Shown here: piece by piece, positions 14,818 to 25,061 of the stretch
Layout of the letters: every line of letters starts with the position of its first letter
Numbering within the stretch: position 1 is the first letter of the stretch
Source of the DNA: Rhodamnia argentea
Lineage: Eukaryota; Streptophyta; Magnoliopsida; Myrtales; Myrtaceae
Direction: 5' to 3'
DNA length: 64,000 nucleotides
Assembly: GCF_020921035.1 (NCBI RefSeq)
Contig: NC_063151.1
Span: 35,346,934 to 35,410,933, forward strand
Notes under the pieces: model-generated
The model's database searches: none
The model's input: the letters and a program-made list of their open reading frames with translations, nothing else
What the model was told of the DNA's origin: nothing
Position numbers and translations under genes: made by a program

Positions 14818-14993
14818 GTAGTGTCAAAGCGTTCACCATGATAATCAGCTTTGTTCAGCAATGTAGCACAACTTGTCAAAAAAGCTAAAAACCTTCTCTA
14901 CCTTTGCCAATTCAGTCTAAAACATTTTAAATTTATCAATTCAGTCATAAACCTTATCACTTTTTGCCAATTTAGTATTATTGGCGGGAAATC
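14818..14993 (+). repeat. About 175-190 bp direct repeat, copy 2
   Basis: Same orientation as the copy at 13991. Its right half doubles as the left inverted-repeat arm of a larger element running to about 17526. Confidence 0.8.
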
Positions 14994-15184
14994 ACCGACG
15001 TTGATGTCGGCCATGATACGTGGCACCGCTGTCGCTGAAATTGATAATTTTTAAGAATATTTTAATTTTAATTTTGTTTTTTTATGTCTTTAATTTTTCT
15101 TTTCTCCTTTCTTTTTTCCCTCAGCGTCAGGCAAGGGATGCCCTCAGGGACGAATTCCTCTAAAGAAGAGGGGAATGATGCACC

Positions 15185-15421
15185 ATGTATTCAAGACCAG
15201 TACGTTTGGCCAAGAAGATCAGTCCGCATTCATGCTTGACCAGTCTCATCGAAAAGTCCAAGAATCTCATTCTTCAAGTCCTCGTATTCAAGCTCAACAG
15301 CGAGAAGCCTGACATCGACAAGTCCAAAAGTCTCATCAATAAACTTCGTCATCAAGATTTTGTCATCGCCCATGCATTGGAAGCCTACAATGAGACACTT
15401 TGGGACCGCAAAAAACATTAA
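15185..15421 (+). other. Unrecognised 78-aa open frame inside the composite element
   Basis: The frame opens MYSRPVRLAKKISPHSCLTS and ends ETLWDRKKH. Its composition (Lys, Ser, Leu) is protein-like rather than low-complexity. The single Cys and the 'HALEAYNETL' end faintly recall pectin methylesterase/invertase inhibitors, but this is too weak to name. It may be a captured fragment. The opposite strand is also open over much of this stretch. Confidence 0.2.
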
Positions 15422-16850
15422 TGTTCTTTGATAGTTCTTTGATAGTTCTTAATTTCTAAGCACTTCTAGTTTCTTTGTGCTTTAATGATTTCTAGTTTCT
15501 AGATCTGAATTTAGTCTTTTACTCTTCTTTTATTTTCTTTAAAAGGCCATCAAGTTTTTGTAAAAAGCAAACGAATTTGATTAATCAAACTTACCTAATG
15601 CAATTCTCTTGAACCTTCATCGTACTCCTTTGAGAACCCTAAAAGACTTTTCGCCCCATCCTTGAATAGTCAGAACTTTTCATAAAGTCTACATTCTTGA
15701 AGAGTTGTAACCATCAATCTAGAAGAATTGATACCCTTTTGACTTTCTTGGAGGTCTAGAAGAGCAACCATTAAAGTTCATATCTTTTCCTCATTCTATC
15801 CATTCAAGTCTGTCCCCTTTCACTCCAATTACGACCTTCCAAAAGTTATCATCTGAGAAAACTCAAAACATAAAAAAATAGATCCAAGAGTCTTTGTATT
15901 TGTGGCTTCGGAATCAAACCATTCCGGCCTGTATTGAGAAAGTTATGCATATTTTTTCGAGCTAGTGTAGAACTAAAATTTTTACCCGTTCTTGTAACGA
16001 ATTTTCCGTGTGTATAAGTCACTCTCCGATCCTATTATTTGTGTAAGCTCATGCTCTTATGTGGGTCTAATATGAAGTTCCCTTGTCTCCAGTACAATTT
16101 AAGTTCAACCCAAGGCTAATGCCATGAGAGAGCGATGGAATTACAAACTTTATTTAACCTCATAGAAATACAATGTACAAGGCCTTAAAGCCAGACAAAA
16201 ACAGTTAAGAAAACATGTACGTAGATATTTTCTTGTTCAATTTCTTCGTTCCAAACAAGACACCACATGGCCATGCAAATTCTTAAGGTTGTGCAGGCGA
16301 TTTCTCAAATTCCCCCTTCTTAATGTATACCTTTTGTTGCCTACGTAAATTTAGCCCCACCAATCGTCGTATAAAAAAAATGATCTGAAAATGATAAGGA
16401 AGAGAAAATCAAATCAGATTAAATTAAGCTACAAGAGCACTCGTAGTGTAGGCCATGAAATTCAAATAAATTAAGGTGAATTGGTATCCTTTGCAAATTT
16501 GGAAACAAAATTAAGCGGATCATAGATGAAATTAGTTTCATTTTAATTTTCATCTCTGGGAACTTTTCTAAATGGTTTCGGATACACTTGAAATAAAAGA
16601 ACTCCAAACGTAAAAGAACAAATGAAATATTGCATGTACATTTTACGTACAATTTTATGTGCCTTGGCCAGAGACACTTTCATCCCAAACCATTGAAGCG
16701 TCATCTATTAAGATAGAATTAAAAACTAACAAGACTTTATAACTATACTAGAAGCATAATCCAGCGGCTTCAGCAAAGGCACGCTTGAATTAAAAGGTTT
16801 TGTAAGAAGACGTTGCCATGCAAGCGCGCATGGCAACACTTCAGCTTTAA
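15422..16850. other. Gene-free stretch
   Basis: AT-rich DNA with no long frame, clear motif or recognised repeat. A short direct duplication 'tctttgatagt' lies just after 15421. Confidence 0.4.
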
Positions 16851-17675
16851 AAATCAACTTCTAACTAGAAGTTGATTTTTCTACTTCTGTTTCTAAGCAT
16901 AAATTGATTTTTCTACTTTTACTCCAAAATTTAATTTTCGATCAAAGAAAAGCATTTGATAACAAGATAATTTTTGCTTCGGGAACAAACATTCGTTTGG
17001 TAACGGTTGAAAATTTCTACTACTGGAACATTATTAACATAAAATCTTCTATGAAAAATTATTGTCAGCGGTCGAAAATTTTCTATTTCAATTTTAATTT
17101 TTTAAATTTCTTTAAAAATTACTCTTTTTATTAAAAAATATTATTTAATTTTTAAAAATAAAAAATGATTATTTATATTTTACTCCGGCTATGGCGGCGG
17201 CGATGGTTAGCGGCGAGCAGCAGTGGTGGCGGTAGGTGACGGGTTGCCGCAATCGGCGAGGGGAAGAAAGAAAAAAAGGAAAAAGAAGGAAAATAGAAGA
17301 AAAGAAAAGAAAAATAAATAAAAATTTTGAAATTTTTATTAAAATATTATTAAAAATTGTTCACACACCATTAATATCACGTAAGACGACCGCTATCCAC
17401 ATTAGCGATTTCCAGTTAAAATTGACAAAATGTGAAAAGGTTTAAAACTTAATCGGCAAAATTCAAAGGTTTAGAATTGAATTAGTAAAGTGCAATAGGT
17501 TTAAGACTTTTTAAATAATTTTCCCCATCTTGAGCAGTCCAACTTAGTTTTTCCGTAGTGTGTTTTTTTCAGTTTTATGAATTTACTGCTCCTTCCATCC
17601 TATCCACAGTTTTTTTTTATTAGGGCACAGCTTTTCTCGGCCAAATTATTATGTACTCTGCGGATAGCAATATGT

Positions 17676-17888
17676 ACCACAAGCTCGTGGGCCAGATCGG
17701 CGATTGAGAATTCAAGGTCATTTAATGGAAGAACATCTCTACCTGAATTATTGCGAAGTTTAAGGTATCTCATTTGGAACAGCCATGAAGGGATCGAGCA
17801 CACTGACATAGTGAGAGCTTACACTTTTGGTTCACATTATTTCGCAGAGGTCGACATGGTATTGCCTGAAGCCATGCTCTTGAACCAA
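17676..17888 (+). pseudogene. Fragment of a Mn-type metal tolerance protein (cation diffusion facilitator)
   Basis: The frame reads WARSAIENSRSFNGRTSLPE, then YLIWNSHEGIEHTDIVRAYT, then [19 protein letters not shown]. This is the start of the cytoplasmic C-terminal domain of plant Mn-CDF transporters, where the usual form is '[22 protein letters not shown]'. The membrane domain with its DxxxD metal-binding motifs, and the end of the protein, are missing. The frame continues into unrelated sequence on both sides. It is a gene relic of about 70 codons, not a working transporter. Whether it was carried by a transposon is unclear, although TIR elements lie just upstream. Confidence 0.7.
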
Positions 17889-17993
17889 CCCCAAGGGAGA
17901 AATTTCGTGTTATATATGGTAATATTTCTGATGTCCGAATTAAAAGAGCACTCCTACTTTAAAATTAAAATAAAGAATGTCAGAAACGCATAA

Positions 17994-19670
17994 TAGAGTC
18001 CGACCATGATGAAGTTTTCGTAAAATAGGATTTGGGTCAGGATTGCCCATCTTTAATTTCAGGTTTTTTTAATTTGAAAGTAGAATCGAAAAACGTTAAG
18101 CACAAACAAGGGAAACACTTCAGCCTTAATATGATACTTTGAACTATTAAAGGAGTCACTTTGATACGACTTTGAGCTAAAGGGACATCTTGCCAGAGAA
18201 GTCATTGACGAATTCAAGGTCAATTTCTCTGAAGCCTGTCAAACGGGCTTTATAAATGTAGTTTTGTCCAGAGTTGAGTTGTCAATGGCCCAAAAGAAAG
18301 AAAGATCAATTGCCTCAACGAGAAGCTGACTAAGCCTCAAAGTACCCCTATCGTGAAAATAGCCCCATAATAATCAACCTAAATGATCCCTACATCACCA
18401 AATGCTCAAAAAGAACCCCTAAACCCTGAAATAAATGGTTCTTGATGCTCGAAAAATAATTGGATAGTTGAAGATGAGAGTAATACAGAGAGCAGTTAGA
18501 TTAAAAATCTCAATTTAAATTATAGTCTTCTACTTTTATTTTTTGGTCAGAAAATTATAGTCTCTACTTAATTAAAAGTAAAGTTGCGCAAAAGCCCTCC
18601 TCGAACTGCACGTTTGCCCCTCGAACTTTCAGCTGTCATATAATAAACCCGAAAGTAAATTTTGTTCTAATTGTTACCTTTCCGTTATCATGTGCGCGAT
18701 ACCCATGACTACCAAAAATAATAATAATAATGTATATCTTCCATCTAAGCACTTTTGGTCATTCCTCTTCTTTTACTTCTTCTTCTTGTTCTTGGTCCTT
18801 GGGTTCTTTGTTTTGGTAAAGCCGTCTTCACACAGGGTCGTCAATCTTATCAGGTTTGAACAGTTTTTTTTTTTTTTTTTTCCGAACAGGTTGAACAGTC
18901 AACAAAAGAAAAAACACGTCTGATTATTGGGGAAACCTGGCTCCCTTGCTTGAATCTTCCTACTGGCCAATTGGTCATAGCTGGACCCAAATGGCAGTGG
19001 TTAAAGCCTCTAGCCAACAACTCTTTCCACCACTTGGAGTTAGGTGTGGGAAAGAAAATGAACACAAATTGACAGAGAAGTAAATGGATGCAAAACTCAA
19101 AAGTGATTCAGGTGTGCTTGAGTGACAAGAAATTACTGGATCGTCATCTCATCCACGAGTCTTTCGTAATGATGATCAAGCCTAAGTTGCTTCAATTGTG
19201 AATTTTGAAACTATCCTCTCATGCTTCCGAGGTTGTGATGTCGGCCTTATCACCGATACACTTCAATTTCGAATCGATACACTTCAATTTCGATTGATGA
19301 ACCTAATTTATGCTTCAGCGGCTCCAGAGATTTGCATCCTACCCCTAACAGAAAAGGGGGAAGATGTACATCACAACAGCGGGTATAAACCCAAGAATGA
19401 CCATGTGAATATACTTTCTTGCATTTCGAACAGAGGTTTGTTGTGGGTTTGTGCTAAAGACAGCTCAAGGAGGCTTGGTGCCTACTGAAGTTGTGTCGAA
19501 TAAGTGTTGCACGGAACTGCCGATTTCTGGAGGAAGCTGGAAAACCTCAATTTTTACTGTTCCTAGATAGTGGGCCTGTTGACAATAAGTACAACGGTGT
19601 GGAAGTATCGGCAAAATGGAACGTGAAACCGTACATTTTGTATATCGGTCACATAATATATACCTTTTTT
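17994..19670. other. Gene-free stretch before the DUF2854 gene 3' end
   Basis: AT-rich sequence with 'agttataa...ctttgatacg' repeat-like pieces and a poly-T run near 18865-18880. Open frames at 18690-18923 and 19198-19488 are low-complexity or unrecognised. I see no supported gene. Confidence 0.4.
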
Positions 19671-19808
19671 GTCGCACATCCTCTCATCCATTTACAGTGC
19701 CATCAGCAAAGAAAAAACACTGCAGAGAATCTCTCTCAGTAGCTTTTCTGTGGCATTACGCCGAAGTACCAGGAGAGAGAACAAGAATGTGTTAGCTTGC
19801 TTCCTCCG

Positions 19809-22715
19809 TCAAGACGATGCATTCGGGGTTGTGTTGGAGATGAGTCTCACTTCATAGAGATCCTGCTCTCCCTTCGCTGCAATTGAAGGTTCACCATCAT
19901 CACCAACCACATGCTTGTTCTCTTAGGCCAATGTGAAATCGTTACTTATTCTAACATTTATGCCGGTATAACATCACTGACATAAACATGCAACTCACCT
20001 ACTTCAGCTGAAATGCCAGGTCCAAAAAATGAAGCAAACTTTGCCTGCAAGAAGGAAAAAAAGATACTCAATCCATGATGGACGATAAATAGTAGCACGA
20101 CCAACTTTTTGAATGAAAAAAAATGAACATGAAGCCAGGAAGAGAGTATGTGTGAGCTTTTCATGTTCCATGAAGCCAAATAATTGAATATCCAGCATTC
20201 TCTACAACTCCTCATACAGGACAAGCCAAGAATAACATAATACCGGAGAACAATTCAATATCTCGACTACCCTTACCTGTCTTTGCTCAAAATCAGATAG
20301 CTGCAATGCTTTTGCCTCGAATACCAAAACCAAGCAGTATTTTCCTTCGTCAGTTACCTAAGGAGATCCCTTCAATCCTCAGAAGAGAAAACAAATAGAG
20401 AACCACCAAATAGAATCTAAGGGGCATAGCCAATACGTATCCACTGTGATAGTGTGCTAAACAATGCTAATATAAGTAGATGCATTCAGAAATGTCTTCT
20501 GTTTGATATCAATGGGTAGTGAGAGAAATATACTTCTTCGCGGATCATCTGTAGTATGGGTGCACTCCTTCGTGGGATTCCACCACCCTAGAGAACACAC
20601 AACATAAAATGCTGATATTAGTCGATTTATTCAGAAAGATGGTACATTGCATAAGCAGTAAGCACACAACATAGTAACTCCTCACTAGATGCCAGCGTAC
20701 ATTCGATATTACATGAGACTTTCTTGGCCTTACCAGTCAACATAAGAATAAGCCAATATTGTCAGAACCATACCTGGCCATACTGGAAGATTCGTTTCAA
20801 TGCCTCATCCAAATGCTGCTCGTCTCCATATCGATATCTAATGACATCACTTCTAACCTGATGATATTTTAATCAGTCATCCGGGGACAGTTAATGTAAT
20901 ACAAACACACATGCATACCCGTTTATATGTGGATAAGAGAAACTAAACTTTGGAGCATATGTTACGGCCAAGTTGTGAGAAACTCGAACTGTTACTGCAC
21001 TAATTAAACCAAACTAGATAAAAAAAAATTTATCCTTTTCCATGAGAAAACTGCGTATTGACCTTCTCTGAAGTTAAGAAGAAAGCATGCAAATGCATTA
21101 AATCAAAATGAAAGTAGATAACAAAATGGAATTGGATATTCCATGCCTCGGATACCCCAGTCAAATTTATGATCAAGATTATGTCCTTTGACTCTACTTG
21201 AAGGACATTACTCCATGTTAGCTTACTTCCTTCCCAACAGCTTCCAAGGAAAGAAATACTCAAATTTATTTATGACCACAGAGTGGTCCAAAGGGATTTG
21301 TAATGCTTGGAAGCATTTAAAGCTTATACATTTGCAGACTGAACAAAGGAACTTAAAGAACCCTTACTTGCAAAACAAGGTAAAGCCAAGTTTATTTGAC
21401 AATAATACCTGCTTTAAGATTGGGGTGGCACAGTTCTCCCTCAATATTTGAGCATCTGAATATGTCAAGCATGGTACCGGTTTGAGCTCAGCATACTACA
21501 TTTAACAAGAAAAGATGAGTATCCCATATAGTACCTTCTTTAAATTGCCATATCTAGCAACACAGGAAAAATTTCAAATCCCAGAGTCAGATGCAACTTG
21601 TGGTTTCAACCCTAATTCTGATTTGCAGCATGACTAACAAGCTTACTGCAGCTGCAAATTTCACATTACATGTACTTTTCACATGGATGTTCCAATTGAT
21701 TTTAAAAGGCAAGGGCACAATAAACCAAGAGAAGGTGCAAAAGCTTATTGGCATTACATTTTCCAGACAAGAACATTGTTTGTAGTTCCACAGGTATTGA
21801 AGCTGTCTCAGATCCTAGATGCAGTTAAATTCGATTCCGGCTACAGAAGCTACTCCTGATATCGTGGAGAGATGCTACTCATATTGGGACGCACAAATAA
21901 GAGTCATTCACCAAGCGACACAACAAGCTTTCACGGGTGAAACAGGTTTCGACCCCCGGAGTTCAAGCCACCAATCAAATATCATCACCACGTGCCGCCA
22001 ATGCCATATCACTTGAAAGGCAGGATTTACTGAATGCTCGGTATCTATACCATTAGGTTACACGAGGAAGATGAGCTCACCTTCAAAGCCATACCAATAA
22101 TTGTCAGAGGGAAACCATACGTCAGCATCAAGGCAGACCATTCAGAACCAGGGAGGATATTGAAATATGCACCAAATCCATAACTGCATAGTTAGCACAA
22201 AAACGCCAATTATTCAAGAAAGGAACCAAACGTGCACTTATGACTCAGCCACTTAGTCAAAATCCTAGTTAAACAAACGCAAAGCACATAAGATAGGGAC
22301 TCACGACAGGAGCGAAACTCCAACTCCCAACCCAATAACACCGAATGAAACCTGCAATTCACGAGGCTCAAATCATATCTGGCTGGAAAATTAGTCAAAA
22401 AATCGAAGCCCCAAAGGAAACGACCTTGGCTAGAGAGAACTCATCGTCAGGGATAATCGCCTTGCCAGCGGTCGCAGGCTGAGTGGAATCGGCTGCTCTC
22501 ACGACGAATGCGAGCTTGCGAGCAATAGCGAGTTGCTTGTCGCCGACTGAAATCGGCGGCCGTGATCGAGCGCTGATGGCTCGAGCAGAGGATTGGCGAG
22601 GGTGGAGGAGAGAGGGAGCGTGATGGCGGCTACAGATGCCCAACCGGCGGTCGTGAGCGCAGGCGACGGAAGCTCCTGCTCTCGCCGAAGCAGGTAGTGC
22701 AGCAGTCACAGGCAT
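19809..22715 (-). CDS. DUF2854 family plastid protein, with a one-base frameshift in exon 7
   Basis: Nine exons on the minus strand: 22425-22715, 22305-22351, 22081-22183, 21409-21495, 20774-20857, 20534-20587, 20277-20358, 19999-20044, 19809-19876. The protein would be about 286 aa. Residues 1-75 are Ala/Arg/Ser-rich, like a plastid transit peptide. Residues 98-147 hold two hydrophobic, Gly-rich segments, followed by KYAELKPVPC. Further on are VRSDVIRYRYGDEQHLDEAL and AKFASFFGPGISAEV, the DUF2854 pattern shared with cyanobacteria. Exon 7 is 82 nt, where the family frame needs 81. A run of five A's makes 'GGA AAA ATA' instead of 'GGA AAA TAC', and the frame hits a stop 22 codons into the exon. 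Splice sites and exons 8-9 remain intact, so this is either a sequence error in a homopolymer or a very recent lesion. An upstream ATG at 22799 would add 28 residues; I prefer MPVTAALPAS. Function unknown, probably a thylakoid or envelope membrane protein. Confidence 0.85.
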
Positions 22716-22799
22716 CTTCTTAGTACGTACGTGAGAGGTGTGAGCGAAGAACAAGGGAAGAAGGAGAAGAGAGACGGTTACAGTTGAAGATTGGCACAA

Positions 22800-23184
22800 T
22801 GAAAATCACGGCTCGCTCTCAACCGCCAAAAAGTTAGCGCTTACGTGTCACCATAGGATGCATCCATTTGATCACTCTTTTTCTCTTTAGCAATTACACG
22901 GGCCGCACCATCCAAAACCAACGGGGCCTAATGTAGCCGTTTGGACTTACCCTGATGGACCATCCTATCGGGCTCAATGGGCCACTAGGCCCATTAGCAA
23001 CCCAACCCTAACTTACGTTTGTTAAAAAATATAATCCGTGGTTTCAATGCGCCCCATCAGCAGCTTATGTGACACGCATTTTCCCATTAACATCCATTTA
23101 AAATTCGATACATATCTAGAGTTACAATGAAAAGAATTTGATGTGGAATTCAAAACTATTGTCTGAGTTTAGTTTTAGGCCGGA
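22800..23184. other. Promoter-side spacer of the DUF2854 gene
   Basis: No gene seen. The region upstream of 22800 serves the minus-strand gene. It contains 'gggcctaatg...gggctcaatgggcc' pieces, including GGGCC/GGCCCA motifs often found in promoters of plastid and housekeeping genes. Confidence 0.35.
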
Positions 23185-23316
23185 TCTAGACGGAGGTGGT
23201 CGGTCGCCATATTCAGACAGTAATGGTATCTAGACGGAGGTGGTCGGTCGCCATATTCAGACAACAATGGTATCTAGACGGAAGTGGTCGGCCGTCAGGC
23301 TCGGACAGTAATGGTC
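23185..23316 (+). repeat. 44-bp tandem repeat, three copies
   Basis: The unit starting 'tctagacggaggtggtcggt' begins at 23185, 23229 and 23273. The first two copies are nearly identical; the third is diverged. It directly precedes an LTR-like stretch, as subterminal repeats in retrotransposon U3 regions often do. Confidence 0.85.
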
Positions 23317-23545
23317 AATCATGGACGATCGCTCGTGTTAGCGTGGGCTGTCTATTAGATTCAAAATAGGAAGAGTTCTTCTTATTTTATACTATTTCTA
23401 TGTATATCCCATGTTTCTATGTATATCTCCCGATTTATAGGTCAATTAGGGTTAGTTCTCTTCTCTGTATATAAGCGTGCTTATAGACTTATAAACGAAT
23501 AAAAGGAATAGAGAAACCACAATTGATTCCTTCTAGAATTCTTTT
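23317..23545 (+). mobile_element. Possible LTR remnant of a retrotransposon
   Basis: In order the stretch has a TATA-like 'ctgtatataagcg', a polyadenylation-like 'aacgaataaaagg' and an end 'tttttttctaca', resembling the U3-R-U5 layout of a copia-type LTR. No primer-binding site, gag or pol follows, and I found no second LTR, so this would be a solo or broken LTR. Confidence 0.35.
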
Positions 23546-24104
23546 TTTCTACAGCTCGTCCATGGCAGTGACCTTGCTCATCATGGTACCTTCATCCTCA
23601 GTGGTGTCTCAACGGTGACTCAAGTAATTGGCCATGGACGGCAGCTCATGCACAAATTCGGCAACAACGGCTCGAGATCCCGCGGCAGCTCGAGTAGTCG
23701 GCAATAGGCCTGGCAACACATTCACCGACACAACCCTTCCTTTGACTCCAAGTCAGATATCATTAATTGGGCTTTTATTAGTCAACTCGGAACTAGTTGA
23801 CGTTCGATGGATTCGACGACCCTACTGACGTCGGTGAAGTTGGCATTCTCAATAATATGGAATGATAAGTCTCACCTTAAGCATTTCCTTCGAGATGGAA
23901 CATGGATCCCTGGCCCAAGTTCTATCGAAAACCCTATTAAAAGCAAATTCACGAAACAAGCTCACCGATATAATTCAAACTAATCTATTCCATTGGGAAA
24001 TTGTATTGTCTCGTGCTCATATATTTTGGGTTTTCTCGATGTGGATAAGTTTCAATAAGCATTGGTAAGCACCAAAAAGATGTCACTAAAAGGACTGTTG
24101 TTTC
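23546..24104. other. Gene-free stretch
   Basis: Short plus-strand frames at 23628-23828 and 23862-24068 show no recognisable domain. They could be decayed internal sequence of the preceding LTR-like element. Confidence 0.3.
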
Positions 24105-24320
24105 AGAAAAATTACCAAAAAAAAAATTTTCATAAACCTATTATACGTATGTTAATTTAGTTCTAAGCCTTTTAATTTTGACAATTGAGTCTAAACCTTA
24201 TGAACATTTGTCAATGCAACCCTTTCGGCTAATTTTAACTAGAATTTACAGACGTGGACACCGGTCGTGCCTATCTATGTGACACGATACGACCGACATT
24301 GACGTGGATAGTTTTTATAA
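24105..24320. mobile_element. Single arm of the 'ccaattcag' TIR family
   Basis: Carries the family order 'aattaccaaaaaaa', 'cataaacctatta', 'ttagttctaagcctttt', 'aattgagtctaaacctt', then 'gacgtggacaccggtcg'. I could not find its opposite arm nearby, so it looks truncated. A GC-poor remnant ending 'ctaaacaaacggagtt' follows at about 24390-24475. Confidence 0.45.
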
Positions 24321-24475
24321 TTTTCTTTCATTGTTTTATTGTTTATGAAAACGTTTAGACATATATTGTTGCTAATACTGAAAAAAAAAATTCATCGACT
24401 AATAATTTCAGCGATCATTTTTAGAAAAAAAAATATTTTTTCAAATTATTCATCTTATGCTAAACAAACGGAGTT

Positions 24476-25061
24476 AGGATTACAAAATTTGGCGGCTTAA
24501 TTGAATTAAAGTCGACAATGCTTCCAAATTAACAAGTTGGTAAGCAAAGCAAATAAAGAAATGGCAACTGAATAGAATCATTGGTAAATTGTAAAGGCAA
24601 AAAAATTCTGCTTGTTTTTTTTTTTTTTTTTTTTTTTTTGAGGGGATTTACACAGAACATTTGAATTATCCATATTAATAAGAGTTTTCAGCAATTCGAA
24701 GCTGAAATCCTAAACGAGCGATGTTTTAGAATGGCGAGAGAGATATTTGCAAATGATCAGATCATAAATGAAAGCCAAGACAGCTCACGAAAGTAAATTA
24801 TTATATTGACATTACATAGACACCTAGTTTTCCACAAAATTATTTGCCTTCTTCCATTCGGCTCCTGCCATATGCCTTCTCAGTTCTTTCTGAGGTCCAC
24901 AGAGGTCGACCCTACAACAGCAAATTTCGAGCCAGGATAAGGAGAGAATCGAAACGAGCATGTGATCTCCAAGAAAAAAAAGCTGCCATGCCATCCCTTC
25001 GTGACAACAACAATTCACAAACTTTTCACTCCCCAACAACAAGTGCAATCCATCTCCGTCT
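24476..25061. other. Spacer and probable 3' UTR of the next minus-strand gene
   Basis: A long T-run at about 24617-24640 and AT-rich sequence. From about 24780 to 25061 the minus strand reads as an ordinary 3' UTR of the conserved unknown gene. Confidence 0.4.

Larger units (their letters stand above)
14870..17526. mobile_element. Candidate composite TIR element, about 2.7 kb
   Basis: The left arm (14870-15060: 'tttgccaattcagtctaaaac', 'ggcgggaaatcaccgacg', then AT-rich 'aagaatattttaatttt') matches in reverse complement the right arm (17330-17526, ending 'tttaagactttttaaataattttcccc'). The interior has no transposase. It contains an unrecognised 78-codon frame at 15185-15421 and another AT-rich repeat at about 16860-17160. 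The pairing is by eye, and the left arm could instead belong to the copy at 14060. Confidence 0.45.
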
